Below, in pieces: positions 1 to 9,213 of a stretch of 64,000 nucleotides of DNA (its first letter is position 1; each line of letters begins with the position of its first letter). Position numbers and translations under genes: made by a program. This DNA is from Halofilum ochraceum (GTDB lineage: Bacteria > Pseudomonadota > Gammaproteobacteria > XJ16 > Halofilaceae), in assembly GCF_001614315.2 (NCBI RefSeq), contig NZ_LVEG02000012.1:1-64000 (forward strand), read 5' to 3'. Below the pieces are notes generated by a model. The model made no database searches. It was not told where the DNA came from and saw nothing but the letters and a program-made list of their open reading frames with translations.

Positions 1-501
1 TACGAGATCATGCTGCCGAAGGACAAGGCGCCGCCCCTGTGGGACGCGCTGATCGAGGCCGGTGTCTCGCCGGCCGGTCTCGGCGCCCGCGACACGCTCC
101 GGCTCGAGGCGGGTCTCGCGCTGTATGGTCACGAGATGGACGAAGAAACCACACCGCTGGAAGCGGGGCTCGGCTGGACCGTCGCCTGGAACCCCGCGGA
201 GCGCGATTTCATCGGCCGCGAAGCGCTGGCGAAACAGCGCGAGGCGGGCGCCGATCGCGTCTTGGTGGGCCTGTTGCCGGAAGGGCGCGCGGTCCCGCGT
301 GAAGGGCAGGTGGTGCATACCGATGCCGGCGAGGGCATCGTCACCAGTGGCGGGTTCGCGCCGACCCTGGAGCGGCCCATCGCGTTGGCCCGGGTGCCGG
401 CCGGCTCCGGTGGCGACTGCGAGATCGAGATTCGCAAACGGCGGGTACCGGCCCAGGTCGTCGACTACCCGTTCGTTCGTAAAGGCAAGCCCGCCGTCTG
501 A
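1..501 (+). CDS. gcvT: Aminomethyltransferase (glycine cleavage T protein), C-terminal part
   Basis: The reading frame is open from the first base, so this is the last 166 residues of a gene that begins outside the window. The tetrahydrofolate-dependent T protein releases ammonia from the aminomethyl-lipoyl H protein and forms 5,10-methylene-THF. The visible part has the family's [17 protein letters not shown] segment, the GLGWTV stretch, and the C-terminal barrel with the conserved ...[19 protein letters not shown] pattern. It ends 32 bases before gcvH, with which it forms the gcvTHP operon. The identification is strong because motif and neighbours agree. The start and any upstream glycine riboswitch cannot be seen. 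Confidence 0.95.
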   Translation, partial: YEIMLPKDKAPPLWDALIEAGVSPAGLGARDTLRLEAGLALYGHEMDEETTPLEAGLGWTVAWNPAERDFIGREALAKQREAGADRVLVGLLPEGRAVPREGQVVHTDAGEGIVTSGGFAPTLERPIALARVPAGSGGDCEIEIRKRRVPAQVVDYPFVRKGKPAV

Positions 502-533
502 GCGCGGCAACCCTGTCAGAGGGAGACCAGTCC

Positions 534-929
534 ATGAGTGAAGTACCGAGTGATCTGAAATACACCCGCGACCACGAGTGGCTCCGTCTCGAGGACGACG
601 CCGTGGTGACGATCGGCATTACCGACCATGCCCAGGCGCAGCTGGGTGATCTGGTGTTCGTCGAGGTGCCGGAGACCGGATCGAGTCTGGGGGCCGGTGA
701 CGCCGCCGCCGTCGTCGAATCGGTCAAGGCGGCCTCGGATGTCTATGCGCCGGTGGCCGGTGAGGTGGTCGGTGCCAACGAGCAGCTCGACGAAAGCCCC
801 GAACTGGTCAACAACGATCCGTTCGGCGAGGGCTGGATCTATAAGCTGCGGGTCGAGAATCCGGACGCCCTGGACGAATTGATGAGCGCGGCCGATTACG
901 AGGCCTTCGCCGAGTCCGAAGAAGACTGA
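534..929 (+). CDS. gcvH: Glycine cleavage system H protein
   Basis: This 131-residue protein carries the lipoyl arm that shuttles the aminomethyl group from glycine decarboxylase to the T protein and then to lipoamide dehydrogenase. The lipoylation site is Lys65 in [15 protein letters not shown], in the usual place for a protein of this size. The start follows a GGGAGA ribosome binding site at about 521-526. The sequence is acidic, as H proteins are. The window also carries lipB and lipA (35388-37045), which would lipoylate this lysine. The identification is certain from motif, length and position between gcvT and the two P-protein genes. Confidence 0.97.
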   Translation: MSEVPSDLKYTRDHEWLRLEDDAVVTIGITDHAQAQLGDLVFVEVPETGSSLGAGDAAAVVESVKAASDVYAPVAGEVVGANEQLDESPELVNNDPFGEGWIYKLRVENPDALDELMSAADYEAFAESEED

Positions 930-945
930 GGAGGCGACAGCCGAC

Positions 946-2310
946 GTGCCTTTTATTCCCCATACCGATACCGATGTCCGCACGATGCTCGACGCCATCG
1001 GCGTCGAGGATATCGACGGGCTGTTTGATGAGATCGCGGGTGGGCTGCGTGCCGGCGAGCTCGAGGGCGTGCCGGAAGGCATGCCGGAGATGGCCGTCAA
1101 TCGGCTGATGGAGCGCCGGGCGGCGCAGGAAGGTCGCCCGCTGTGTTTCGTCGGCGCGGGCGCCTATCCGCACCATATCCCGCAGGCCATCTGGCAGCTC
1201 ACCACCCGCGGCGAGTTCTACAGCGCCTATACGCCATATCAGGCGGAGGCGAGCCAGGGCACGCTGCAGGTGACCTACGAGTTCCAGTCCATGATGGCCG
1301 AACTCACGGGCATGGAAGTGGCCAACGCCTCGCTCTACGACGGCGGATCGGCCCTCGCCGAGGCGATCCTCATGGCCGTACGCGGGAACCGCAAGGCCAA
1401 ATCGAAGCGCGTAATCGTGCCCCGCGCGGTGCATCCGCATTACCGCGATGCCACACGCACGATCGTGCGCAACCAGGGGATCGAACTGGTCGAGGTCGAT
1501 TTCGACCGGTCGACCGGCACGACGCCGCTGGACCAGCTCGATGCCGTCCTCGGCGACGACCCGGTCGCCGCGGTGGTGATCCCGCAGCCGAACTTCTTCG
1601 GCCGCCTGGAGGACGTCGACGCGTTGACCGATCGGGCGCATGAACGCGGCGCCCAGGTGATTGCCGTCGCCAACCCGACCGCGCTGGCATTGCTGACGCC
1701 GCCCGGGCAATGGGGCGGCAACGGCGTCGACATCGTTGTCGGCGAGGGCCAGCCTCTGGGGATACCGCTGTCCGCCGGCGGGCCGTATATGGGGTTCCTC
1801 TGCACGCGTAAGAACCTCGCCCGCCAGATGCCGGGCCGCGTGGTCGGGCGCACCCTGGACGCCGACGGCAACACCGGTTACGTCATGACCCTGCGGGCAC
1901 GCGAACAGGATATCCGCCGCTCGAAGGCGACCTCGAACATCTGCACCAACCAGGGTTTGATGGTCACCGCGGCGACCCTGTACATGTCGATCATGGGGCC
2001 CGAGGGCTTCGAGCGCGTGGCGCGGCACTGCCACGCCAACGCACGCGCGCTGCGCGACGAACTGTGCGCGATCGACGGCGTCAGTGCCGCCTTCGACGGG
2101 CCGTTCTTCCACGAATTCGTACTGCGCATCGAGGGCCGTCCGGTGACCGACGTGCTCGGCGATCTGGCCGGCGAGGACATCCTGGGGGGACTCGCGCTGG
2201 CGCCGTATTACGACGAACTGGGCGATGCGGTGCTCGTCTGTGCGACCGAGCTGCACCGCGACGACGAGCGCAAGGCATTCGCCGAGGCGCTGGCCCGCGC
2301 GGTCGCGTAG
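946..2310 (+). CDS. gcvPA: Glycine dehydrogenase (decarboxylating) subunit 1
   Basis: This is the N-terminal-type half (454 residues) of a two-subunit P protein, the PLP enzyme that decarboxylates glycine and loads the aminomethyl group on GcvH. Family features are the N-terminal [15 protein letters not shown], the [14 protein letters not shown] segment and [11 protein letters not shown] near the C terminus. It lacks the PLP lysine, which sits in the partner subunit downstream. Translation starts at GTG 946 behind GAGGCGAC, 16 bases after gcvH. The gene for subunit 2 follows after 76 bases. The two-gene arrangement differs from the single long gcvP of enterobacteria and pseudomonads and is intact, not a frameshift. 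Confidence 0.95.
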   Translation: MPFIPHTDTDVRTMLDAIGVEDIDGLFDEIAGGLRAGELEGVPEGMPEMAVNRLMERRAAQEGRPLCFVGAGAYPHHIPQAIWQLTTRGEFYSAYTPYQAEASQGTLQVTYEFQSMMAELTGMEVANASLYDGGSALAEAILMAVRGNRKAKSKRVIVPRAVHPHYRDATRTIVRNQGIELVEVDFDRSTGTTPLDQLDAVLGDDPVAAVVIPQPNFFGRLEDVDALTDRAHERGAQVIAVANPTALALLTPPGQWGGNGVDIVVGEGQPLGIPLSAGGPYMGFLCTRKNLARQMPGRVVGRTLDADGNTGYVMTLRAREQDIRRSKATSNICTNQGLMVTAATLYMSIMGPEGFERVARHCHANARALRDELCAIDGVSAAFDGPFFHEFVLRIEGRPVTDVLGDLAGEDILGGLALAPYYDELGDAVLVCATELHRDDERKAFAEALARAVA

Positions 2311-2386
2311 ACCGGAACCCGCAGCGACCGGGTCGCCCTGCCGTTACGGCCGGTGTCCCGGTCAACACTGATCGGAAACTGCTGTC

Positions 2387-3868
2387 ATGACCGAACTGAT
2401 CTTCGACCATTCGCATCCGGGGCGCAGCAACGGCGCACAGATGCTGCCGCCGGCCCCCGAGCCGGATGACCTCCCCGAGGCACTGCGCCGTGAAGCGCGT
2501 CCGCGCTGGCCCGAGGTCTCCGAGCTCCAGGCGGTGCGCCATTACACGCGCCTGTCGCAGCTGAACTTCTCCATCGATACGCACGTGTACCCGCTGGGCT
2601 CGTGCACGATGAAGCACAACCCGCGCGCGTGTAACGCGCTGGCGATGCTGCCCGGTTTCCTTGAGCGTCATCCGCTGGCACCGCCGGAAGCGGGGCAGGG
2701 GTATCTCGCCTGCATGTACGATCTGCAGAACATCCTCGCCGAGGTCACCGGGATGCGCGGCGTGTCGCTCGCCCCGGCCGCGGGCGCCCAGGGCGAGTTC
2801 GCCGGTGTGTCGATGATCCGCGCGTACCACGATGCCCGCGGGGATACCGAGCGCCGGGAGATCCTGGTGCCGGACGCGGCCCACGGCACCAACCCGGCCT
2901 CGGCCAGCATGTGCGGCTACCAGGCGCGTGAACTCCCGACCGACGACGAGGGTGATGTCGACCTCGACGCGCTGCGTGAGGCGGTCGGTCCGCAGACCGC
3001 GGGGATCATGCTGACCAATCCCTCCACGGTGGGCGTGTTCGAGCGCAACATCGAGGAGATGGCGACCATCGTCCACGAGGCGGGCGGGCTGCTGTATTAC
3101 GACGGCGCCAACCTCAACGCCATCCTGGGCAAGGTGCGCCCCGGTGACATGGGCTTCGACGTCATTCACCTGAATCTGCACAAGACTTTCTCGACACCGC
3201 ATGGCGGGGGCGGTCCCGGTGCGGGTCCCGTCGGCGTGCGCGAAAACCTGCTGCCCTATCTGCCGACCCCGATGGTCGCGCACGAGGACGGCCGCTACGT
3301 CTGGCGCACCGAGGCCGAGTGCCCGGACACGATCGGCCGGATGACGGCATTCGCCGGCAACGCCGGTGTGCTGCTGCGGGCCTACGTCTATATCCGCATG
3401 CTCGGGCGCCGCGGCATGGAGCGCGTCGCCGAGTACGCCACGCTCAATGCCAACTACCTGATGACACAGTTACGCGAGGCCGGCTTCGAGGTCGCTTTCC
3501 CGAAGCGGCGCGCGAGCCACGAGTTCCTGGTTACGCTCAAGAGCGAGCATGACCGGTTCGGCATCTCGGCCATGGACTTCGCCAAGCGCATGCTCGATTA
3601 CGGCTTCCACGCGCCGACCATGTATTTCCCGCTGCTGGTGCCGGAGTGCCTGCTGATCGAGCCCACCGAGACCGAGGCGAAGGAAGACCTGGATCGTATG
3701 GTCGAGGTGTTCAGGACGATCCGCGACGAGGCCGAGAACAATCCCGAACTCCTGCGTACCGCCCCGCATACGCTGCCGTTGCGCCGCCTGGACGAGGTGC
3801 GCGCCGCGCGTGAACTGCATCTGCGCTGGTCCCCGGAGGATTCGACGCCGGCCGCCGCCGAGGGCTGA
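2387..3868 (+). CDS. gcvPB: Glycine dehydrogenase (decarboxylating) subunit 2
   Basis: This 493-residue C-terminal-type half of the P protein contains the PLP-binding lysine, Lys266 in [18 protein letters not shown], with the glycine-rich loop behind it. [20 protein letters not shown] near residues 61-80 is diagnostic of the family. With GcvPA it forms the heterotetrameric glycine decarboxylase of the cleavage system. The ATG at 2387 is separated from gcvPA by 76 bases. The C terminus carries an alanine- and glutamate-rich tail of little conservation. No obvious terminator follows, and dgkA starts 189 bases downstream on the same strand. Confidence 0.96.
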   Translation: MTELIFDHSHPGRSNGAQMLPPAPEPDDLPEALRREARPRWPEVSELQAVRHYTRLSQLNFSIDTHVYPLGSCTMKHNPRACNALAMLPGFLERHPLAPPEAGQGYLACMYDLQNILAEVTGMRGVSLAPAAGAQGEFAGVSMIRAYHDARGDTERREILVPDAAHGTNPASASMCGYQARELPTDDEGDVDLDALREAVGPQTAGIMLTNPSTVGVFERNIEEMATIVHEAGGLLYYDGANLNAILGKVRPGDMGFDVIHLNLHKTFSTPHGGGGPGAGPVGVRENLLPYLPTPMVAHEDGRYVWRTEAECPDTIGRMTAFAGNAGVLLRAYVYIRMLGRRGMERVAEYATLNANYLMTQLREAGFEVAFPKRRASHEFLVTLKSEHDRFGISAMDFAKRMLDYGFHAPTMYFPLLVPECLLIEPTETEAKEDLDRMVEVFRTIRDEAENNPELLRTAPHTLPLRRLDEVRAARELHLRWSPEDSTPAAAEG

Positions 3869-4057
3869 GCCGGATGGCCCGCCCGGGCCGCGGCGGTCTG
3901 TCACACGCGGGACATCGGCCGGTCGCATGATGCCCCGGGCCGCGCGGCGGTCCGGTCAGTCCTGCACGAAGCGGCAGCGCGCGGAGGCGTATTCCATGTT
4001 CAGGGATCCGCACACCGGCCCACACGCGCGCCGCTACCGTCCGAAGGGAATATCGCC

Positions 4058-4420
4058 ATGAAACCGGGCTACACCGGGATCACGCGTATCGTCCATGCCA
4101 CGCGTTTCTCGCTGCAGGGCCTCGCTGCCTGCTGGCGTCACGAATCGGCCTTTCGCCAGGAAGCGGTGCTCGCCGCCGTCCTCGTGCCACTGGGCCTGTG
4201 GCTGGGGGCGAGCGGGGTCGAGCGGGCCCTGCTGGTCGCCAGCATCCTGCTGGTGCCGATCGTCGAGCTGCTCAACAGCGCCGTCGAGGCGGTCGTCGAT
4301 CGTTTCGGCGCCGGCGAGCACCCGCTCTCCGGCCGCGCCAAGGACGTCGGTTCCGCGGCCGTCATGCTGACTCTTCTGTTGGCCGCGAGCGTCTGGCTGC
4401 TCGTGTTGTGGCCGGACTGA
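4058..4420 (+). CDS. dgkA: Diacylglycerol kinase
   Basis: This 120-residue integral membrane kinase phosphorylates diacylglycerol to phosphatidic acid, recycling the lipid left by periplasmic glucan or other envelope modification. The family signature ELLNSAVEAVVDRFG lies at about residues 69-83, between predicted membrane segments around residues 33-48, 51-66 and 98-117. The length matches DgkA (about 120 residues). The ATG is preceded by GAAGGGA at about 4042-4048. The 189-base gap from gcvPB suggests its own promoter or loose co-transcription. Identification is firm. Confidence 0.94.
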   Translation: MKPGYTGITRIVHATRFSLQGLAACWRHESAFRQEAVLAAVLVPLGLWLGASGVERALLVASILLVPIVELLNSAVEAVVDRFGAGEHPLSGRAKDVGSAAVMLTLLLAASVWLLVLWPD

Positions 4421-4508
4421 GCGCTGACCAGGCTTCCATGCCCCCGAGTCCTGTCGCAGTTCCCCGCCGCGGGGTTATGCTTCGTTCACACGGGAACGGA
4501 CGGTCGCC

Positions 4509-5078
4509 ATGCGCCGATGGATCGTAAGCTGCGTGCTGCTCTTGAGCCTGCTCCCCGGCGCGGCGAGCGCCTCCGAAATCGGTGGGGTTCGCCTGGATGA
4601 CCGGGTGACGACCCGCGACGGCACCGAACTGCCCCTGCACGGTGCCGGGCTGCGCGAGAAGTTCTTCTTCGATATCTACGTCGGCGCGCTGTATCTGCCG
4701 ACCACGAAGCAGCCCGTCGAGCGGATCCTGGACACCGACCAGCCCGGGCGTATCGATATGCACTTCATATATGACGAGGTCTCAAGCGACAAGCTGGCCG
4801 CGGCATGGCAGGAAGGGTTCGCCGCCAACAACGCGGATGCGGCTCTGGAGCCGCTGGGCGAACGGATCGATCGCTTCATCGACCTGTTTCCCGACGCCAC
4901 GGCCGGTGACCGCTTCACGCTGGAGTATATCCCCGGGCAGGGCACCGAAGTCCGGATCAATGGCCAGCGCGCGGGGGTGATCGAGGGCGGTGGCTTCTTC
5001 CGGGCATTGCTTGCGGTCTTCCTCGGGCCGGAGCCGCCGGACGGTGACCTCAAACGCGGTATGCTCGCGCAGCCGTAG
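4509..5078 (+). CDS. Secreted chalcone isomerase-like (CHI-like) family protein
   Basis: The product has 189 residues with a clear signal peptide (MRRWIVSCVLLLSLLPGAASA, cleavage likely after ASA at residue 21) and a domain typical of bacterial CHI-like exported proteins: RLDDRVTTRDGTELPLHGAG followed by FFDIYVGALYLP. Function in bacteria is unknown; some relatives bind fatty acids, so a lipid-related periplasmic role is possible but is inference. It follows dgkA on the same strand after 88 bases. A perfect 7-base-pair hairpin sits directly behind the stop codon. Confidence 0.8.
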   Translation: MRRWIVSCVLLLSLLPGAASASEIGGVRLDDRVTTRDGTELPLHGAGLREKFFFDIYVGALYLPTTKQPVERILDTDQPGRIDMHFIYDEVSSDKLAAAWQEGFAANNADAALEPLGERIDRFIDLFPDATAGDRFTLEYIPGQGTEVRINGQRAGVIEGGGFFRALLAVFLGPEPPDGDLKRGMLAQP

Positions 5079-5096
5079 GAGACCGTTTACGGTCTC
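5079..5096 (+). terminator. Hairpin after the CHI-like gene
   Basis: GAGACCG, loop TTTA, CGGTCTC begins at the stop codon of the preceding gene. There is no following T run, so it is not a textbook intrinsic terminator. It may be an mRNA 3'-end stabiliser or a weak terminator before the GNAT gene at 5138. Confidence 0.4.
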
Positions 5097-5137
5097 TAAG
5101 CCGGGGCCGCACAGCCGCAACAACGCATGGGCAGGAC

Positions 5138-5638
5138 ATGATCGAGCTGCGCACGTTCGAAGAGCGCGATTGGCCGGCACTTTGGGCATTGCTCGAGCCG
5201 GTCTTCCGCGCGGGTGAGACCTACGCCTTCCCCACGGACATCGACCCGGCCGAGGCGCGTTCGCGCTGGGTCGAGGCGCCGAGCGCGACCTGGGTGGCCT
5301 TCAATCCGGCCGGCGAGCTGGTCGCCACCTACTACATCAAGCCGAACCAGCCGGGTCCGGGGGCACATGTGTGCAACTGCGGCTACATCGTGGCCGAGAG
5401 CGCGCGCGGACAGGGCATCGCCGGAACCCTGTGCGAACACTCCCAGGTCGAAGCGGTGCAGATGGGATTCCGCGCGATGCAGTACAACCTCGTGGTGGAG
5501 ACCAACAAAGGCGCCATCCACCTGTGGGAAAAACACGGCTTCGGCATCGTCGGGACACTCCCCGGCGCGTTCCGGCATCCCACCCACGGCTATGTCGACG
5601 CCCATATCATGTTCAAGACATTGGTGTGGGAGGGATGA
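5138..5638 (+). CDS. GNAT family N-acetyltransferase
   Basis: This 166-residue protein is a single GNAT domain. The acetyl-CoA pyrophosphate-binding loop is seen in YIVAESARGQGIAGTLCEHS (about residues 84-103; the core is R-G-Q-G-I-A). NKGAIHLWEKHGFGIVGTLP near the C terminus is the conserved beta6/beta7 region. The substrate cannot be read from the sequence. It is the last gene of the plus-strand run, starts 59 bases after the CHI-like gene, and converges on the TauE/SafE gene across a repeat-filled gap. Confidence 0.88.
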   Translation: MIELRTFEERDWPALWALLEPVFRAGETYAFPTDIDPAEARSRWVEAPSATWVAFNPAGELVATYYIKPNQPGPGAHVCNCGYIVAESARGQGIAGTLCEHSQVEAVQMGFRAMQYNLVVETNKGAIHLWEKHGFGIVGTLPGAFRHPTHGYVDAHIMFKTLVWEG

Positions 5639-5649
5639 AAGCCGAAGGG

Positions 5650-5903
5650 AAACCGATCTCTCGCCAAGACGCCAAGTGCGCCAAGGAAGTCAAAGCGTAG
5701 GCCGGCCTTGTCCGGCGTACCGGGGTGTTTCATCCGCCACTGGCTTTCGCGCCGGACAATGGCGGCATGAACCGCGCCGATGGTGACGCGCTTGTGGGCA
5801 TGGGCACGCTGTCTGCGCGCGTTCGCCTTCGGCGAAAACGCGCCTACGAGTGTTATTTCTCGCCTTCCTTGGCGCACTTGGCGTCTTGGCGAGAGATCGG
5901 TTT
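5650..5903. repeat. Inverted-repeat pair with CCAAGACGCCAAG arms enclosing a REP pair
   Basis: A 40-base arm at 5650-5689 is repeated exactly, inverted, at 5864-5903. Its core reads CTCGCCAAGACGCCAAGTGC. Between the arms lies a GTAG-type REP pair at 5697-5847. The whole element fills the gap between the 3' ends of the GNAT and TauE/SafE genes. The same arm family recurs at 14816-15087, 47995-48037 and 51478-51677. Confidence 0.85.
5697..5847. repeat. GTAG-type REP pair (REPIN-like)
   Basis: Two palindromic units lie head to head. The left starts GTAGGCCGGCCTTGTCCGGC. The right is a 33-base unit at 5815-5847 ending CGAAAACGCGCCTAC, so both outer edges read GTAGG from outside. The right unit occurs again, identical, at 10316-10348. 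The GTAG tetranucleotide next to a hairpin is the hallmark of REP sequences mobilised by RAYT (TnpA-REP) transposases. No such transposase is in the window. Confidence 0.7.
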
Positions 5904-5913
5904 TCTTTCGCCT

Positions 5914-6708
5914 TTACCCGATCAACATTCGCACACCGACAATCGCCACGAAGATCGCGAATCCCCGCCGCAACAACATTCGTGGCAGCGCGTGCGCCAG
6001 ACGCGCGCCCAGGGGCGCGAAGGCCATGCTGGTGGGGACGACCGCCAGGAACGCCGGCCAGTACACGTAACCGGTCGCGCCGGCCGGCAGTCCGCTGGTG
6101 CCGAGGCCCATGACGATGAAGCCGACGGTGCCGGCGAGGGCGATCGGCAGGCCGCAGGCCGAAGCGGTGCCGACCGCGGCACGTACGTCGGTGTTGTGCC
6201 AGGTGAGCAGTGGCACGGTCAGCGTGCCGCCACCGATCCCGAGCAGGGATGAGAGGGTGCCGATGCCGGCGCCGTACGCGCTCGTGCCGGGCCAGCCCGG
6301 GAGTCGGCGATGCGCGGCCGGTTGGCCCGGTAGAAAGAGCCGCACGGAGACGACCAGCAGGAATACGCCGAACACGATCGCCAGTGTTCGTGTGGGCAGC
6401 AGATCGGCGATCGCGGCCCCGAGCAGGGCGCCCGCGATAATGCCCGGGGTGAGCCGCGCCATCACCGGCCAGTCGACCGCCCCCCGACCATGATGGGCGC
6501 GGATGGACGACAGCGCGGTCGCGACGATGGTCGCCAGCGAGGTGCCGACCGCGAACTGCATCAGCCGGTCCGTGGGGACCGTGCCGTCGCCCAGCAGGAA
6601 GGCGAGGCCGGGGACGATCAGGATGCCGCCGCCGATGCCGAGCAGACCCGCGAGGGTTCCGCCCACCGCCCCGAGGGCGAGAAAGGGCAGGATCTCCGCC
6701 AGGGTCAT
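5914..6708 (-). CDS. TauE/SafE family sulfite exporter-like membrane protein
   Basis: The 264-residue product is a polytopic membrane protein with about eight hydrophobic segments and two internally related halves, each with a glycine-rich GIGGG motif (GLLGIGGGILIVPGLAF near residue 21 and SLLGIGGGTLTVPLL near residue 159), as in TauE/SafE permeases. These export sulfite, sulfoacetate or other organic anions; the substrate here is unknown. I chose ATG 6708 because it overlaps the stop of the upstream HAD gene by four bases (ATGA). A longer reading frame has a low-complexity arginine-rich extension. It is the last gene of the hemL operon. Confidence 0.88.
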   Translation of the reverse strand: MTLAEILPFLALGAVGGTLAGLLGIGGGILIVPGLAFLLGDGTVPTDRLMQFAVGTSLATIVATALSSIRAHHGRGAVDWPVMARLTPGIIAGALLGAAIADLLPTRTLAIVFGVFLLVVSVRLFLPGQPAAHRRLPGWPGTSAYGAGIGTLSSLLGIGGGTLTVPLLTWHNTDVRAAVGTASACGLPIALAGTVGFIVMGLGTSGLPAGATGYVYWPAFLAVVPTSMAFAPLGARLAHALPRMLLRRGFAIFVAIVGVRMLIG

Positions 6709-7499
6709 TCCCCGCTTCCCGCCACCGCGTGCGCGTGCAGCTGGCGCAGGCCTTCGAGATCGAGCCAGTCGTGACCATGGGCGTTGCCGGCAAGCACCCG
6801 CCATGGGCGATCGGGTTCACCGAGCGTATCGGCCACGAGTACGGCCCCCGTGAAGTCGTGCTCGTGGGTGTAACTGCTAAGGGTCACGATGGTCGGCAGG
6901 CCCGCCGACAGGGCGGCGCGGCAACCGTTCTCGGAATCCTCGATCGCCACGCAGCGATCCGCCGGCAGATCCAGGCGCTCCAGCACCCGGCGGTAGATGT
7001 CGGGATCGGGTTTTTTGGTCGCGGCGTCATCGCCGGTGACGATCGCGTCGAACCATGTCTCCGCGTCCGGCGCGAGCGCGTTCACCAGCAGCGCGCGGAC
7101 ATTGGCCCGCAGGCTCGAGGAGGCGATCGCCAGCTTCAGACCCGCCGCGCGGATCTCGTCGATCAGGCGGCGCACGCCGGGGCGCAGGGGGACGTCGCCG
7201 GCCCCGAGCATCGCGTGGTAATGGAGGTTCTTGCGCCGGTGCGCGGCACCGACGAAGGCGGCCCGGCCCTCGGTCGGCTCGAAGTCCGGTTCGTATTCGC
7301 GCAGGTAATGCCGCAGGCGCTCCGTGCCGCCCTCTACGCGCAGCAGATCACCATAGAGGGTCTCGCCCCACTCCCAATCGGCGCCAAGGTCTTCGAACGC
7401 CTGGTTGTAGGCGACCCGGTGTCCGTGGCGCTCAGTGTCGGCCAGGGTGCCGTCGACGTCGAAGATGACGGCCTGCAGCCCCGTGGCGGTCTCGCTCAT
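6705..7499 (-). CDS. CbbY-like HAD-superfamily phosphatase
   Basis: The 264-residue product has all HAD motifs: DVDGTLADTE (motif I) near the N terminus, AIASSS (motif II), KKPDPDIY (motif III lysine) and AIEDSENG (motif IV). The cap region with HRVAYNQAF, the LYGDLL stretch and a GGTERLRHY segment resembles CbbY, which removes xylulose-1,5-bisphosphate, an inhibitor of RuBisCO, in autotrophs; phosphoglycolate phosphatase and beta-phosphoglucomutase relatives are alternatives. Start ATG 7499 is chosen over an upstream arginine-rich extension. It begins 10 bases after the DUF4389 gene and overlaps the TauE/SafE gene by 4. No cbb genes are visible in this window. Confidence 0.85.
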   Translation of the reverse strand: MSETATGLQAVIFDVDGTLADTERHGHRVAYNQAFEDLGADWEWGETLYGDLLRVEGGTERLRHYLREYEPDFEPTEGRAAFVGAAHRRKNLHYHAMLGAGDVPLRPGVRRLIDEIRAAGLKLAIASSSLRANVRALLVNALAPDAETWFDAIVTGDDAATKKPDPDIYRRVLERLDLPADRCVAIEDSENGCRAALSAGLPTIVTLSSYTHEHDFTGAVLVADTLGEPDRPWRVLAGNAHGHDWLDLEGLRQLHAHAVAGSGE

Positions 7500-7509
7500 G
7501 CGTCGCGGC

Positions 7510-7812
7510 TCACTCCTCGCGCTCGGGCAGATCCCTGGCGTCGGGCCAGGGTCGACCGAAGGGCCACGGCCGACTCTCGCTCGCATAGGTCGCGTAGCGC
7601 ACCGTTTCGGCGAGCCACGCGCCGAGGCGGTGACCGAATTCGCGCAGACTCGGATTCGGGGCGCCGGTGAACAGGTGCCACAGGAACTGGATGGCCACGA
7701 TCGCGGCCAGGATCAGTTCGGCCAGCTGGAACATCACCACATACACGACGATGTAGAGCAGGCGCAGCCATTTATCGCGGCTCGTCAGTTCGTCTTTGAG
7801 CGTTTCATCCAT
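7510..7812 (-). CDS. DUF4389 domain membrane protein
   Basis: This is a 100-residue protein with a central pair of hydrophobic segments ([20 protein letters not shown] and the following [10 protein letters not shown]) and the F-G-x-x-L/G-x-W-x-x-E-T-x-R-Y pattern ([20 protein letters not shown]) typical of DUF4389 proteins. Function is unknown. ATG 7812 is the natural start; it overlaps the hemL stop by eight bases, implying translational coupling. It lies between hemL and the CbbY-like phosphatase in a compact operon. Confidence 0.8.
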   Translation of the reverse strand: MDETLKDELTSRDKWLRLLYIVVYVVMFQLAELILAAIVAIQFLWHLFTGAPNPSLREFGHRLGAWLAETVRYATYASESRPWPFGRPWPDARDLPEREE

Positions 7813-9115
7813 GGCGCGCGGCCTCCGTGGTTGCATTCAGGCTGGCAAAAGCGTCGGTGGCGGCATCGAGCGTTGCCTCGATCGCCGTATCGTCATGCAT
7901 GGCCGATACGAATCCAGCCTCGAACGCCGACGGCGCCATGTACACCCCGCCCGCGACCATCGCGTGGAAGAAGCGGGCGAAGCGGTCCGTGTCGCAGGAC
8001 TGGACATCCTCGAAGGTGCGCACGGCGGGCCGGTCGGTGAAGAACAGGCCGAACATGCCACCGACGTGATTGGTCGCGAGCGGGACGCCCGCGGCCTCGG
8101 CGCGCTCGCGCATGCCCGTGACGAGCCGTTCCGTCGTGGCCTCGACGGCCTCGTAGAATCCCGGCTGCGACACGATCTCCAGGGTCGCGAGTCCCGCCGC
8201 CGTGGCGAGCGGATTGCCGGACAGCGTACCGGCCTGGTAGACGGGCCCCTGCGGCGACAGGTGTTCCATGATGTCGCGGCGGCCGCCGAACGCGCCGACC
8301 GGCAGACCGCCGCCGATGACCTTGCCGAGGGCGGTCAGGTCCGGCGTGACGCCGTAGCGGCCCTGGGCGCCATGCAGCCCGACCCGGAATCCCGTCATGA
8401 CCTCGTCGAAGATCAGCAGGGCGCCGTGATCGCTGCACAGGTCGCGCAAGCCTTCAAGGAAGCCCATCGCCGGCGGCACGCAGTTCATGTTGCCGGCGAC
8501 CGGTTCAACCATCACGCAGGCGATCTCGTCGCCGTATTCGGTGAACACATCGAAGGCCGCGCTGATGTCGTTGTACGGCAGGCTGATGGTGTCGGCGACG
8601 ACGCTCTCGGGCACTCCGGGCGAGCCGGGGATGCCATGGGTCAGTGCACCGGACCCGGCCTGGACCAGCAGCGCGTCGACGTGGCCGTGGTAGCAGCCGG
8701 TGAACTTGACCACCTTGTTGCGCCCGGTCGCGCCGCGGGCGAGGCGGATCGCGCTCATCGCCGCCTCGGTACCGGAGTTCACCAGACGCACCATGTCGAG
8801 TGAGGGCACGAGGTCGCAGAGCCGCTCCGCCATGGCGTTTTCGTTGGCGGTCGGCGCGCCGAAGGAAAGGCCTTTCGAGGCCGCCGACTGGACGGCCGTG
8901 ACGACTTCTCCGCGGGCGTGGCCCACGATCGCCGGCCCGAACGAGCCGACATAGTCGACATAGCGATTGCCGTCCGCGTCCCACACGTACGGCCCTTCGG
9001 CGTGTTCCAGGAACAGGGGGGTGCCGCCGACGCTCCGCCAGGAACGGGCGGGTGAGTTCACGCCGCCGGGAATGCGGTGGCTCGCGCGCTCGAACAGCTT
9101 TTCACTCTCGGTCAT
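7805..9115 (-). CDS. hemL: Glutamate-1-semialdehyde 2,1-aminomutase
   Basis: This 436-residue PLP enzyme converts glutamate-1-semialdehyde to 5-aminolevulinate, the C5-pathway precursor of haem. The PLP lysine is Lys265 in [38 protein letters not shown] (residues 114-132) and the N-terminal [13 protein letters not shown] are diagnostic. Length is normal. It heads a tight minus-strand run with the DUF4389, CbbY-like and TauE/SafE genes. thiE lies 98 bases upstream on the same strand, as in pseudomonads. Confidence 0.97.
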   Translation of the reverse strand: MTESEKLFERASHRIPGGVNSPARSWRSVGGTPLFLEHAEGPYVWDADGNRYVDYVGSFGPAIVGHARGEVVTAVQSAASKGLSFGAPTANENAMAERLCDLVPSLDMVRLVNSGTEAAMSAIRLARGATGRNKVVKFTGCYHGHVDALLVQAGSGALTHGIPGSPGVPESVVADTISLPYNDISAAFDVFTEYGDEIACVMVEPVAGNMNCVPPAMGFLEGLRDLCSDHGALLIFDEVMTGFRVGLHGAQGRYGVTPDLTALGKVIGGGLPVGAFGGRRDIMEHLSPQGPVYQAGTLSGNPLATAAGLATLEIVSQPGFYEAVEATTERLVTGMRERAEAAGVPLATNHVGGMFGLFFTDRPAVRTFEDVQSCDTDRFARFFHAMVAGGVYMAPSAFEAGFVSAMHDDTAIEATLDAATDAFASLNATTEAARHG

Positions 9116-9213
9116 GGTTCCGCTGTGGTCTTTGCTGGAAAGCGTCGCAGTGTAACAGTTGTCGCGTTCCGGGCTGAGGGCCCCGCCGGGCCTAGCCGCG
9201 CCCGTGTCGTGCT

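Noticed and set aside
808-2256. A 482-codon minus-strand frame opposite gcvPA
   Set aside because: Antisense shadow typical of high-GC DNA; gcvPA on the other strand is certain.
5079-5096. Strong intrinsic terminator after the CHI-like gene
   Set aside because: The stem is perfect but lacks a T tract, so it was kept only as a low-confidence hairpin.
5690-6820. A 376-codon minus-strand frame overlapping the TauE/SafE gene
   Set aside because: Arginine/proline-rich shadow frame of a supported membrane-protein gene with repeat DNA at its end.
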